Counted from the first letter of the stretch, positions 18,978-27,730 are shown. The stretch: 64,000 nucleotides of DNA from Palsa-965 sp044448685 (GCA_044448685.1 JBIOHC010000015.1:12553-76552), one strand, 5' to 3'. Numbers and translations: made by a program. Notes: generated from the letters alone by a model not told the origin.

Positions 18978-19052
18978 ATTTAAGATTTAGGAATTATGAT
19001 TTAAGATTTTAATGTATCCTGAATCAAAAATCTTAAATAAAAAATCATAAAT
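18978..19052. repeat. AT-rich hairpin repeat, family GATTTAAGATTT, copy 1
   Basis: An imperfect inverted repeat made of GATTTAAGATTT-like words; the left arm 18996-19010 pairs with 19027-19040. It lies between dapF and the next plus-strand gene. Two related copies are at 57862-57936 and 63188-63255. Confidence 0.7.
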
Positions 19053-19055
19053 CAT

Positions 19056-20054
19056 TTGTCAGAACTTAATAAAATAAACTATCTGAATATAGGCCTCATG
19101 CTGCTTTCCTGCGGCATTGCTTTTTACCTGCCTTTTGATCTGTTTCTGTTCGCTTATGCCGTACTCGGTCCGGCACATTACCTCACAGAGATTTCCTGGC
19201 TGCATGAGCGGAATTATTTTACAAAAGGGAAGAGAGATTATATCCTGCTTGTATTGCTGGCGATTGTTATTTTTCTGTGCGGGTATGTTTTCCGTTATAT
19301 GAAGGTATTTCAGGCAAAGAATTTGTGGTACAGCCTTGCCAATACGACTATATATATTGCCTTCCTTTCTGCATTGGTGCTTGTACTGATAAAGGAATCC
19401 TTTCCACGGATTATTGGGATAATCCTTGTCTGTATTTCGGCCCTGCTGGCCAGTAATTATACCACCTTCTTTTCTGTATTTCTTCCAACCCTGATCCATG
19501 TCTATGTATTTACAGGCCTCTTCATCCTGTACGGTGCACTCAAAAGCAGGAGCAGGAGTGGATATCTGTCATTTCTTGTTTTCCTGATCTGCCCTTTTCT
19601 GTTTGTGGTTGTTGATTCAAGCAATTTTATGCTTTCGGGTTATGCACACAAAACCTATGATTATTTCAAAGCTGTCAACCTGGAAGTTTACGGACGGTTT
19701 TTCAGAAGGGAAGACAATACCGTGCTTGATCAGGGCTCTGTAGTTTATCAAAGCCTTATAGGAATCAAAATAATGCGTTTCATTGCCTTTGCCTATACCT
19801 ACCATTATCTGAACTGGTTTTCAAAAACCACGGTTATAAAGTGGCATAAAATTTCAAAGATCAGGATGGGTGTCATAGCACTGATCTGGTTAATTTCAAT
19901 TGGCTTGTACCGCTACGATTACAAATTGGGCTTCGACTGGCTCTTCCTGCTCAGCTTCATGCATGTTTTCCTCGAATTCCCTTTGAACCATACTTCCTTT
20001 ATCGGTATCTTCCGGGAAACAAAAAATATCCTTGCCGGAAAACCGGCCAGCTAA
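19056..20054 (+). CDS. Polytopic membrane protein of unknown function
   Basis: 332 aa with about nine predicted membrane helices. Start is TTG 19056 (MSELNKINYL); ATG 19098 would remove the first 14 residues. Histidines lie at helix ends in PAHYLTEISWLHERN, LIHVYVF, YTYHYLNWFSK and HVFLEFPLNHTSF. This pattern of intramembrane His recalls di-metal oxygenases such as Brp/Blh carotenoid cleavage enzymes, but that is a weak resemblance and not an assignment. It abuts the next gene exactly (stop 20054, ATG 20055), so both are probably co-translated. Confidence 0.65.
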   Translation: MSELNKINYLNIGLMLLSCGIAFYLPFDLFLFAYAVLGPAHYLTEISWLHERNYFTKGKRDYILLVLLAIVIFLCGYVFRYMKVFQAKNLWYSLANTTIYIAFLSALVLVLIKESFPRIIGIILVCISALLASNYTTFFSVFLPTLIHVYVFTGLFILYGALKSRSRSGYLSFLVFLICPFLFVVVDSSNFMLSGYAHKTYDYFKAVNLEVYGRFFRREDNTVLDQGSVVYQSLIGIKIMRFIAFAYTYHYLNWFSKTTVIKWHKISKIRMGVIALIWLISIGLYRYDYKLGFDWLFLLSFMHVFLEFPLNHTSFIGIFRETKNILAGKPAS

Positions 20055-20615
20055 ATGCAAACCTATACACTGGAACATACGGCTAAAGGCATTGAAGCAG
20101 ACCTCAAACGGGGCGTCTTTATTGCCCTGCTACATGCCAGCCGAATTCCTCCTCATATAGGCTTGCTGGGCGACGGGCTGTATCATTCCCTCCATGTCAA
20201 AGGTCAGGAACTGAATGTACCCCTGCAGGTATTGTACAAAGGAATGATGCTGCGTAAAATACCAGCATTGTTCATTGAAATAAAACCTCATCCTGTATTC
20301 AGCGAAACCTATCTGACCGAACATTTTTCAACCAATGTACAGGCTTTTGAAAGGGTGGATACGGGTAAGGCGACCTGTCTGAGCCCTCTGAAACTATTTT
20401 TTGAAGAAAACTGGAATCTGGATCTCAGTCCTGTTGAATATCTGTATGAGTTGTTACCCATGCTTTCCGAAAGGAATATGCTGGGTAAAGTATTCTCCTT
20501 TCATTTGGATCCCGGGCCTTTTCGCCTGCCTTACTATACTATGAAAGAGATACACGAAGGAATAGAACAATATAAGTCTGAATACAAAAGCTATGCAATT
20601 ACTCAAAGGGGATAA
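20055..20615 (+). CDS. Conserved-looking cytoplasmic protein of unknown function
   Basis: 186 aa, not recognised. No signal peptide or membrane segment. It has a mixed alpha/beta composition with an N-terminal helical stretch (TAKGIEADLKRGVFIALLHASRIPPHIGLL broken by Pro) and a conserved-looking FHLDPGPFRLPYYTM near the C-terminus. It starts directly after the membrane protein stop and overlaps the GNAT gene by 23 bp, which suggests a three-gene unit. Confidence 0.65.
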   Translation: MQTYTLEHTAKGIEADLKRGVFIALLHASRIPPHIGLLGDGLYHSLHVKGQELNVPLQVLYKGMMLRKIPALFIEIKPHPVFSETYLTEHFSTNVQAFERVDTGKATCLSPLKLFFEENWNLDLSPVEYLYELLPMLSERNMLGKVFSFHLDPGPFRLPYYTMKEIHEGIEQYKSEYKSYAITQRG

Positions 20616-21114
20616 GGTCTGGCTGAGGGCCCTTGAGCCCAGCGATATTGATGAAGTTTTTCAGTGGGAAAACGATACTTCCATCTGGCACCTCAGCAAT
20701 ACCATTGCTCCTTACTCCCGTTTTGTACTGGAGCAATACCTGGCCGAAGCCCATCAGGATATCTTTACGGCCAAGCAACTCAGGCTTGTTATCAGCCTCC
20801 CCGGAGGCAAGGCCATAGGATGTATCGATTTGTTCGATTTTGAGCCTCTGCATCAACGTGCAGGGGTGGGTATTCTCATTGCAGAACCGGTCGACCGGGG
20901 CAAGGGCTATGCTTCCGATGCATTGTCACTGCTGGTGAGATACTGCCGTGATACCATGCATTTGCACCAGCTTTACTGCCATATTACCTGCGACAATGAA
21001 AACAGTCTTAAACTCTTCTCAAATATGGGATTCACTGTTTGCGGCACCCGTAAGGAATGGCTCAGGGAAAAGACAGGCTGGAAAGATGAAAGCATGCTGC
21101 AATTGATCTTGTAA
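20593..21114 (+). CDS. GNAT family N-acetyltransferase (RimJ/RimL-like)
   Basis: 173 aa. It opens with KGDKVWLRALEPSDID, typical of RimJ/RimL-like acetyltransferases. The acetyl-CoA loop reads DRGKGYASDAL and the C-terminal strand NENSLKLFSNMGF matches the usual NxxSxxLxxxxGF motif. It may acetylate protein N-termini or a small amine. It overlaps the upstream unknown gene by 23 bp in another frame. Confidence 0.85.
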   Translation: MQLLKGDKVWLRALEPSDIDEVFQWENDTSIWHLSNTIAPYSRFVLEQYLAEAHQDIFTAKQLRLVISLPGGKAIGCIDLFDFEPLHQRAGVGILIAEPVDRGKGYASDALSLLVRYCRDTMHLHQLYCHITCDNENSLKLFSNMGFTVCGTRKEWLREKTGWKDESMLQLIL

Positions 21115-21129
21115 ATGATCCTATTTCCG

Positions 21130-21137
21130 TAAATTTG
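21130..21137 (+). promoter_or_regulatory. -7 promoter element (TAAATTTG) of the multihaem cytochrome
   Basis: Exact TAnnTTTG ending 8 nt before the ATG at 21146. It indicates that the cytochrome-mltG unit is transcribed separately from the GNAT gene. Confidence 0.6.
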
Positions 21138-21145
21138 TTTCTGCG

Positions 21146-23194
21146 ATGAACCTCCCCCTGCGGAAACTTTGTTTCTCCTTCTTTTTTTTCGTCCTGGTCT
21201 TGCTGGTGTCCCGCTGCGGTAACTCCACCCATCCCGATACAACAGAGAAAAGCCTTGTTTCTGTTTCCGATCCCTGGATGGGTCACAGAGACTCAGCCCG
21301 TTACGTAGGAATGAATACCTGTAAACAATGCCATGCCGGGATTTACGAATCCTTTATCCGGACAGGTATGGGTCAGAGTTTCGATGTAGCAAGCCGGAGT
21401 AAAAGTTCAGGGAAGTTTGAAAAACATACGGTTATTTATGATAAGTACAGTGACTTTTACTACCATCCTTTCTGGAAGGGCAATGAATACTTTATACGGG
21501 AATTCCGCCTCGATAAAAAGGACACCGTCTTTAACAGGGTTGAAAAGGTTAGTTTTATTATAGGTTCCGGACAGCATACCAATTCCCATATTCTGAACTC
21601 AAACGGATATCTGCATCAGATGCCCATGACTTTTTATACACAAAAAGGACAGTGGGATCTTCCTCCCGGCTTTGAGAATGGTTCCAATACCCGATTCTCG
21701 CGTAAGGTTGGTTTGGAATGTATGAGTTGTCACAATGCTTATCCTGATTTTGTGGAAGGGTCTGAAAATAAGTACAGGGAAGTCATGCATGGTATAGACT
21801 GTGAACGCTGCCATGGACCGGGCAGCATACATGTGACATTGAAACAACAAGGGGTAAGAGTTGACACTTCGGCCGTAGCCGACTATAGCATTGTGAATCC
21901 GGGTAAGCTCAAGATAGACCGTCAGTTTGATGTCTGTATGCGCTGTCATCTTCAAGGCGATGCCGTGCTGAAACCGGATAAATCCTTCTTTGATTTTAAA
22001 CCCGGCATGGTACTCAGTGATTATATCACCGTGTTTATGCCCCGTTATAAGGGTGCTGATGACCAGTTCATCATGGCTTCACATGCTGCCCGCCTAAAAA
22101 TGAGCAAGTGTTTTATTCAGTCGGCCAAAACAGCAGGTACACAGGATGAGTTGAGGCCTTATAAAAACGGACTCACCTGTGTAACCTGTCACAATCCTCA
22201 TGTAAGTGTCAGGGTTACCGGTTCTAAAGTGTTTAACGCTGCATGCCTGAATTGTCATAACAGTGGAAAAAAGAACGGGGAATGCACGGAGAGCGCTTCC
22301 GGCAGGGCGATGGTAAAAGACAATTGTGTATCCTGCCATATGCCCCGTTCCGGTTCGGTTGATATACCTCATGTAACCGTTCATGATCATTTTATACGTA
22401 AGCCGGAACCCCGGGCCGACCGTTCTGCCCTGAAACAATTTATCGGGCTCTATGCTGTGAATGATGAACATCCGGATCCGGTTACCAGGGCAAAAGGCTA
22501 TGTCAATTATTTTGAAAAGTTCGATCCTAAAAATACAGCCTTGCTTGATTCTGCATTGAAGTACCTGGCGGCAGAAGGAACGAAAGACTGGAAACGAAAC
22601 TTGTCAGGACTGGTTCAGGTTTATTTCCTGAAAAGGGATTATGCCCGCATCAAACTGTTGGTAGAAGAAGCAGACCAGAATTGGGTGCTCGGCGAATACC
22701 TGAAAAACAAAAGCATGAGCAACGAGAATGCCTGGACTGCATACCGTATAGGAGAAAGCTATTATAACCTGGGCAATAAGGATAATGCCCTCACATACTA
22801 CCGCAAAGCATGTTCACTGGCGCCTTTTCAGCTGGATTTTCAAAACAAGCTTGGACTTGTATTGCTTGATTTGGGTAAAAAGGAAGAAGCGGCAAAAACC
22901 TTTGATTATATTATTTCCGAAGATCCGGGTAATGCTTCGGCATTTAATAACCGGGGGCGTTTGTATTTTTATGAAGGGAATCAGAAGAAAGCCATTTTTT
23001 ATGTCGACAAAGCCCTTGCTCTTGATCCGGATCTGATTGCTGCAATGAAGAACAGGGTGGACTGTTACAATGCAGACAAACAATACGAACAAGCCAGGCA
23101 AATGCTGCTGAAGATTCTGAAAAAATATCCTGATGATAAGGATGCGAAATCCCTGCTGGAAAAAATGAGACAAATGAAACTGATTAAGGCATGA
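21146..23194 (+). CDS. Seven-haem c-type cytochrome with C-terminal TPR domain
   Basis: 682 aa. A strongly hydrophobic N-terminus ends at Cys24 (VSRC); an Arg before the Cys makes it an atypical lipobox, so plain Sec export is also possible. Seven CXXCH haem motifs follow: CKQCH, CMSCH, CERCH, CMRCH, CVTCH, CLNCH and CVSCH, in the arrangement of cytochrome c554-like proteins. From about residue 530 to 675 there are about four TPR units (AYRIGESYYNLGNKDNALTYY). Predicted periplasmic or outer-membrane electron carrier with a protein-docking tail. Its stop overlaps the mltG start by 4 bp. Confidence 0.85.
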   Translation: MNLPLRKLCFSFFFFVLVLLVSRCGNSTHPDTTEKSLVSVSDPWMGHRDSARYVGMNTCKQCHAGIYESFIRTGMGQSFDVASRSKSSGKFEKHTVIYDKYSDFYYHPFWKGNEYFIREFRLDKKDTVFNRVEKVSFIIGSGQHTNSHILNSNGYLHQMPMTFYTQKGQWDLPPGFENGSNTRFSRKVGLECMSCHNAYPDFVEGSENKYREVMHGIDCERCHGPGSIHVTLKQQGVRVDTSAVADYSIVNPGKLKIDRQFDVCMRCHLQGDAVLKPDKSFFDFKPGMVLSDYITVFMPRYKGADDQFIMASHAARLKMSKCFIQSAKTAGTQDELRPYKNGLTCVTCHNPHVSVRVTGSKVFNAACLNCHNSGKKNGECTESASGRAMVKDNCVSCHMPRSGSVDIPHVTVHDHFIRKPEPRADRSALKQFIGLYAVNDEHPDPVTRAKGYVNYFEKFDPKNTALLDSALKYLAAEGTKDWKRNLSGLVQVYFLKRDYARIKLLVEEADQNWVLGEYLKNKSMSNENAWTAYRIGESYYNLGNKDNALTYYRKACSLAPFQLDFQNKLGLVLLDLGKKEEAAKTFDYIISEDPGNASAFNNRGRLYFYEGNQKKAIFYVDKALALDPDLIAAMKNRVDCYNADKQYEQARQMLLKILKKYPDDKDAKSLLEKMRQMKLIKA

Positions 23195-24237
23195 GCGTTA
23201 AGAAATCTGCTGGTCCTAAAAAAATAGTATTTCTGATCCTGGCCGGACTAGTAGTTTGCGCCGGAGCCTGGTTATACTATATGATCTATATGGGTAATGT
23301 GGAGCTGGGAAATAAAAAGGTGGAATATTTTTATGTGCGAAGCACCTGGAAGTATGAGGACGTGGTAAATGCATTGGAAGAGAAAAAACTTATCAAAAGC
23401 CGGAGCAGCTTTGAATGGGTGGCGAAACTGAAAAAGTACAAGCAGCAGGTAAAACCCGGGCGTTATCGTCTAACCGAAAGCATGAGCAACAGCTCCCTGG
23501 TCAATATGCTCAGAAGGGGAGATCAGGACCCCGTTCATTTTACCCTGAATGCCGTCCGCACAAAGGAACAACTTGCATCAAGGGTAGGAGGCAAGCTGGA
23601 GGCGGATTCCATCACATTGCTTCATTTGCTGAATGATGACGGATATTTGAACCGTTTCGGAATGACTTCAGCCAATATCATGAGTCTATTCATTCCCGAA
23701 ACGTATGAGTTTATGTGGACCAGCACGCCCGAGCAGTTCATGGATCGCATGGCTAAGGAATACAAAAAGTTCTGGACCGATGATCGTAAAGAACGCGCAA
23801 AGGCAATAGACTTGAGCCAAAGCCAGGTTATGATCCTCGCTTCCATTGTACAGGAAGAACAGACCCGCTTTCCGGAAGAAAGGCCGATGATTGCCGGTGT
23901 ATATATGAACCGCTTAAGAGAACATATGCGTTTACAGTCCGATCCCACTTTCCGATATGCACTTGGTGAATTTGACAAAAACAGATTTTCCGATTCTGAT
24001 ACAAAGGTGGATTCCCCTTACAATACGTATTTACATAAAGGCCTTCCTCCGGGTCCAATCTGTTTCCCTGATGCAGCGAGTGTGGATGCTGTACTCAATT
24101 ACAAGAAGCATAACTATCTTTATTTCTGTGCCGAATACGGTACCGGCCACCACCTCTTTGCTGTTACTTACGATGAACATGAAGCCAATGCCAGGAAGTA
24201 TCATGAGGCGTTGGATAAGGCAGGGATTAAGCATTGA
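23191..24237 (+). CDS. mltG: Endolytic murein transglycosylase MltG
   Basis: 348 aa. One N-terminal membrane anchor (IVFLILAGLVVCAGAWLYY) and a LysM-like region are followed by the YceG/MltG domain with LFIPETYEF, then ASIVQEEQTRFPEERPMIAGVY (catalytic Glu in the QEE segment), LQSDPTFRYA and the C-terminal SPYNTYLHKGLPPGPI. It cleaves nascent glycan strands in the periplasm. Coupled to the cytochrome gene by an ATGA overlap. Confidence 0.94.
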   Translation: MSVKKSAGPKKIVFLILAGLVVCAGAWLYYMIYMGNVELGNKKVEYFYVRSTWKYEDVVNALEEKKLIKSRSSFEWVAKLKKYKQQVKPGRYRLTESMSNSSLVNMLRRGDQDPVHFTLNAVRTKEQLASRVGGKLEADSITLLHLLNDDGYLNRFGMTSANIMSLFIPETYEFMWTSTPEQFMDRMAKEYKKFWTDDRKERAKAIDLSQSQVMILASIVQEEQTRFPEERPMIAGVYMNRLREHMRLQSDPTFRYALGEFDKNRFSDSDTKVDSPYNTYLHKGLPPGPICFPDAASVDAVLNYKKHNYLYFCAEYGTGHHLFAVTYDEHEANARKYHEALDKAGIKH

Positions 24238-24378
24238 TTGGTGCTGAAAATCATCTATTTATTCAAGAGTTGAGTAATAGACAGAAGAATCAAGACAAAA
24301 CGGTTCTCCGGAGGTGCAGATTACTAAGTTGTTGATATTAAAAAATTTAGTTCTTTCCTCATACGAATTGAAACTATC

Positions 24379-24735
24379 TCTTTAGGTACAGAGACTACCC
24401 CTTTAAGGACAGTCAATATCCCTTTAAGGATAGTTGCTATCCCTTTACGGATAATGACTTTACCTTTAAGGATTGATACTTTCCTTTTAAGGACAGACAA
24501 TGTTCCTTTAAGGACAGTCACTTCCCCTTTAAGAATAGTCAGCATCCTTTTAAGGACAGACAATGTTCCTTTAAGGACAGTCACTTCCCCTTTAAGGATA
24601 GTCATCATCCTTTTAAGGACAGATACTTTCCCTTTAAGGACAATAACAATCCTTTTAAGGATAATAATGACCCTTTAAAGGATAGTTGCTATCCCTTTAA
24701 GGACAGAGACTATCCCTGTTCGGGCAGAAGGCATT
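24379..24735. repeat. Strict 21-bp tandem array, about 17 units
   Basis: Units run end to end at 24379, 24400, 24421 and so on to 24715 with no insertion or deletion. Each has a core of CCTTTAAGG or CTTTTAAGG (arms CCTT/AAGG) and a variable 12-nt spacer; first and last units are degenerate. Units at 24484-24546 and 24547-24609 form a duplicated 63-bp block. Some spacers are themselves palindromic (GGATAG-TTG-CTATCC). Both strands can be read as a heptad-repeat peptide, minus strand 24324-24608 with LKG every seven residues, but the plus strand is equally open. It sits between convergent mltG and an MFS gene. Confidence 0.9.
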
Positions 24736-24779
24736 CCTAAAGGATGAGATGTAAATTCTTGATTCTTAAGTAACAGGAG

Positions 24780-24926
24780 TTTGTCATTCAGAGCCACCTT
24801 GGGGCGGAATGGTGCATTGGCAGTGGCGAAGAATCTAGTCGGAATAGATTTTAAAGGGTTATCCAAGGAGATTCATCGCTACTGCTCACTCACATGACTA
24901 ACCCCAAGGTAGCTCAGAATGACAAA
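24780..24926. repeat. Large imperfect hairpin, MITE/REP-like element
   Basis: 25-nt outer arms (24780-24804 and 24902-24926) match at 23 positions as an inverted repeat, starting TTTGTCATTC and ending GAATGACAAA. Inner arms near 24820-24836 and 24869-24885 (GCAGTGGCGAAGAATCT against its near-complement) extend the fold. The words GTCATTC..GAGC and GCGAAGAATCT are typical of small dispersed bacterial repeats. No coding capacity. Confidence 0.75.
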
Positions 24927-25001
24927 AATATAATGTATCATAAAAGAAGTATTACGTATAAAAACGTATTTACTGAAAATTCTTGCAAAAGGGATTCTTA
25001 A

Positions 25002-25030
25002 CCCTTAATTTTGGGATTCAAAATTAAGGG
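25002..25030. terminator. Perfect 12-bp hairpin, possible terminator of the MFS gene
   Basis: CCCTTAATTTTG (25002-25013) pairs with CAAAATTAAGGG (25019-25030) around the loop GGATT. It is 58 nt beyond the minus-strand MFS stop. The T-tract is weak, so termination is likely but not certain. The rest of 24927-25087 shows nothing further. Confidence 0.5.
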
Positions 25031-25087
25031 AAGGGCAAATTTTCACCTGCAATAAGAATAAACCCTGAGGAAGGTGAAACCATTATC

Positions 25088-26347
25088 TTATCGGCCAGCA
25101 GAATCCGCCTTCAGCCTCCGCTCATATTCATTGACCAGAAAAGTGTACCAGATAACTCCCACGGTGTAGAGTGCTGCCGTGATCAGAAATATATCCACAT
25201 AATCAATTCCCTGATCACGCATGATACCGAACAGCAATCCGTCGAAGAACCAGCTCCCGCTCCAGATGGCAGCGGTAAGGGCGCTTACGATTTCCTGGTT
25301 GTGCTTGCCTACATAGTTCATGACTACATCTGAAGTCATAGGGCCGGCCATATTCATCAGGGGTTGGCGCAGCAGGTAGCAGCCCACTGCAATAAACACG
25401 GCAATGGACATCTGGTTGTAAAACTGGGTGGTGGCCATCAGGATAAGAGCAAGGATAGCGAAGCCCTGGGTAGTGGGGATGGCTATTTTGTAACCTATGT
25501 ATTTCTTGATCTTTGGAACAAACAAGGCTCCGATGGCCACAAGCAAGGATGCGACAATATTGACTCCATTGAACCAGGCCGTACTCATATGATGCACATT
25601 GGTAAAAAAAAGGCTGATAAATGGAATGGTGATACCGGCTCCAATTGCTATGATAAGGGTAGGGAGGAGGGCTTTGAAAATAATGAACCAGTCGGGTTTG
25701 GGGTTGCCTGGGTTTTCCTTACCGGTAAAGGGAACGGCTTCTGTAATTTTCACCCGGCTGATACACCACATTCCTGCAACGCTCGCAAAAGTAATTCCGA
25801 AAAGCAGGGTTTTCTCATCAAAATAATGTGGGTTAAGTGCACTGAGGGATGCGATCACGATGCTGCATACGATTGTTGCAAGGCTCCAGGTTGCATAGCT
25901 GAGCGAAATAGCCGAAGTATGATGCTCTGCCGGGGAATTGCGCAGAATAAAAGGCAGTACAGGAATCTGCATACAGGTAAAGGAAGCTCCCCACAGCATT
26001 TGCATGGTATGATTCAGGGGTATTCGGTGGAGCTGAACGGTGTATAGAATTCCGAAGGCAAAAAAGGGTACACAGATACAAGCCAGGTAAAACAAGGGCA
26101 ACAACTTTCGCCTGCGAATATAAAAACCGACAAATGCAGCGCTTATGAGCACTCCCAGGTAACGGTATTTGGTGGCATCAGCCACCTGACCGTCCGTATA
26201 TCCTTCCCGGTGCATAAAAAGAGGCAGATTGGAAAGAAAGGAAGAATTGATGAGCTGGAGACAGAATTCAGCTGCGATCAGAAACAGGATGCTTTTCTGA
26301 AGACGGGTATAATCACGGAAATTTTCTAAAAAGCGAAGAATGAACAT
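25088..26347 (-). CDS. Major facilitator superfamily transporter
   Basis: 419 aa with about twelve hydrophobic segments and a basic loop (FYIRRRKLLP) after helix 2, as in MFS carriers. No family-specific motif lets me name the substrate. It is monocistronic; a near-match promoter box (TATCTTCG, 26358-26365) lies 10 nt upstream, back to back with the peroxiredoxin promoter. Confidence 0.8.
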   Translation of the reverse strand: MFILRFLENFRDYTRLQKSILFLIAAEFCLQLINSSFLSNLPLFMHREGYTDGQVADATKYRYLGVLISAAFVGFYIRRRKLLPLFYLACICVPFFAFGILYTVQLHRIPLNHTMQMLWGASFTCMQIPVLPFILRNSPAEHHTSAISLSYATWSLATIVCSIVIASLSALNPHYFDEKTLLFGITFASVAGMWCISRVKITEAVPFTGKENPGNPKPDWFIIFKALLPTLIIAIGAGITIPFISLFFTNVHHMSTAWFNGVNIVASLLVAIGALFVPKIKKYIGYKIAIPTTQGFAILALILMATTQFYNQMSIAVFIAVGCYLLRQPLMNMAGPMTSDVVMNYVGKHNQEIVSALTAAIWSGSWFFDGLLFGIMRDQGIDYVDIFLITAALYTVGVIWYTFLVNEYERRLKADSAGR

Positions 26348-26431
26348 GTTCGGGCTGCGAAGATACGAAACAAGCTATTAACATTCCATTAAGAAAGCGG
26401 GATTCTGCTTGGGAAAAAGAGGCAGGCTTTG

Positions 26432-26439
26432 TATCTTTG
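26432..26439 (+). promoter_or_regulatory. Promoter of peroxiredoxin (TTG -33 and TATCTTTG -7)
   Basis: Exact TATCTTTG. A TTG at 26409-26411, 20 bp upstream, fits the -33 element, making this the most complete promoter in the window. Leader about 40 nt. Confidence 0.75.
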
Positions 26440-26485
26440 TGCTTCTGAAAATGTAATCAATTCTAACATTCTTAAACTCTTAATC

Positions 26486-27118
26486 ATGGCTGTATTAACA
26501 GGTAAAAAAGCTCCTTCTTTCAAAGCCAGTGCAGTAGTGCATGGCGGTGAAATTGTAACGGATTTCACACTGGATCAGTTTGTAGGTAAAAAACATGTGG
26601 TATTCTTTTTCTACCCAAAGGATTTCACATTCGTTTGTCCTACCGAGCTGCATGCTTTTCAGGAAAAACTTCATGAATTTGAATCACGTAATGTAGCTGT
26701 TGTTGCCTGTTCAACCGATACCGAACAAAGTCACTGGGGCTGGTTACAGATGGACAAGAAACACGGTGGCATCAAAGGTGTTACGTATCCTATCGTTGCC
26801 GATACAACAAAGACGATCTCTGCCAATTTTGACGTTCTTACCGGCGAATACGATGTAAACGAAAAAGGCGAACTGGTTGCTACCGGAAGCATGATTGCTT
26901 ACCGTGGTTTGTTCCTGATAGACAAGCAGGGTATTGTCCGTCACCAGACCGTGAACGATCTTTCTCTGGGCCGCAATGTGGATGAAGCCCTCCGTATGGT
27001 TGATGCCCTTCAGTTCAATGAAGAACATGGAGAAGTTTGTCCTGCCAACTGGGTAAAGGGTAAAGAAGGCATGAAAGCAAGCCATACCGGTGTTGCTGAT
27101 TACCTTGCTAAGCACTAA
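26486..27118 (+). CDS. Typical 2-Cys peroxiredoxin (AhpC/Prx1 type)
   Basis: 210 aa from ATG 26486 (MAVLTGKKAPSF). A longer frame reaches 26429 but begins upstream of the -7 box, so it is excluded. The peroxidatic Cys is in FTFVCPTELHAF and the resolving Cys in GEVCPANWVKG, with the usual FYPKDFTF signature. It reduces hydrogen peroxide and organic peroxides using thioredoxin or AhpF-type donors. A full TTG/TAnnTTTG promoter and a downstream terminator mark it as a single-gene unit. Confidence 0.95.
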   Translation: MAVLTGKKAPSFKASAVVHGGEIVTDFTLDQFVGKKHVVFFFYPKDFTFVCPTELHAFQEKLHEFESRNVAVVACSTDTEQSHWGWLQMDKKHGGIKGVTYPIVADTTKTISANFDVLTGEYDVNEKGELVATGSMIAYRGLFLIDKQGIVRHQTVNDLSLGRNVDEALRMVDALQFNEEHGEVCPANWVKGKEGMKASHTGVADYLAKH

Positions 27119-27136
27119 TATCAAACAAGTAAAAGG

Positions 27137-27168
27137 ACTCTCTGGCTTTGCGGTCAGGGAGTTTTTTA
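27137..27168 (+). terminator. Rho-independent terminator of the peroxiredoxin
   Basis: ACTCTCTGGC pairs with GTCAGGGAGT (two G-T wobbles) around a 6-nt loop and is followed by five or six T residues, 18 nt after the stop. Confidence 0.85.
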
Positions 27169-27178
27169 TTGCCTGTTT

Positions 27179-27730
27179 TCAGGGCCTGATGAGATAATCA
27201 TACTTTTCTCCTCCAACACAGACATAGGAATCTATCGTTTTTTCTTTCTTACTGCCATTCAATGTATAATTTATTTGTAAGGAACCTCCTTTACGGATCC
27301 GGTACCAGATTGTTTTCCTGCCGTTGGCATCGAGGTGGTTGATTGTTTTCAGATCTCCCGCACCGAAAACAGTAATTGCCTCAACAGGCGTTCCTGTTGT
27401 ATTAATGAGGGTGATTCGGTTGCTGTTGTAAAGGATATCTCCAAACCACAAATAGAAGAGTGCCAGCGGGATATTGAGAAGGGTAAGAATAATTGTTTTT
27501 AGAATCCTGGAAGAAGCTGATTTGTTTCCCTTGTTTCTATACAATACGATCAGTTCAAAGAGAATACTCAGGAAACATAAAGGTGTTCCGATAAAAAGCA
27601 ATACAATGCCGTAAATAGGCAGGTCTCCCCATTTCGGATTGATGTACCAGGTCCAGAAGATCGCAGAACCAATCACCATTGGCAGTAAAGTAAAAAGAAG
27701 GGCAAGGAGGTGGAGGGGGCGGAGTTTCAC
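27179..27730 (-). CDS. Small membrane protein of unknown function
   Basis: 183 aa. Three hydrophobic segments (residues about 8-30, 37-62, 72-95) are followed by a soluble tail with TLINTTGTPVEAITVFGAGD and a Cys near the end (SYVCVGGEKYDY). I do not recognise the family. It lies between the peroxiredoxin terminator and repeat copy A of the hairpin pair around the caspase-like gene. Confidence 0.6.
   Translation of the reverse strand: MKLRPLHLLALLFTLLPMVIGSAIFWTWYINPKWGDLPIYGIVLLFIGTPLCFLSILFELIVLYRNKGNKSASSRILKTIILTLLNIPLALFYLWFGDILYNSNRITLINTTGTPVEAITVFGAGDLKTINHLDANGRKTIWYRIRKGGSLQINYTLNGSKKEKTIDSYVCVGGEKYDYLIRP

Noticed and set aside
24324..24678. Heptad-repeat peptides on both strands of the 21-bp array
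   Set aside because: Any stop-free 21-bp repeat gives such frames on both strands; no ribosome site or promoter was seen, so they are not listed as genes.
24379..24735. CRISPR array
   Set aside because: The repeat core is only about 9 bp, spacers are 12 nt and similar to one another, and there are no cas genes.
25364..26047. A 227-codon plus-strand frame opposite the MFS transporter
   Set aside because: The minus-strand product has twelve regular membrane helices; the plus frame is rich in Gly, His and Cys without a fold.
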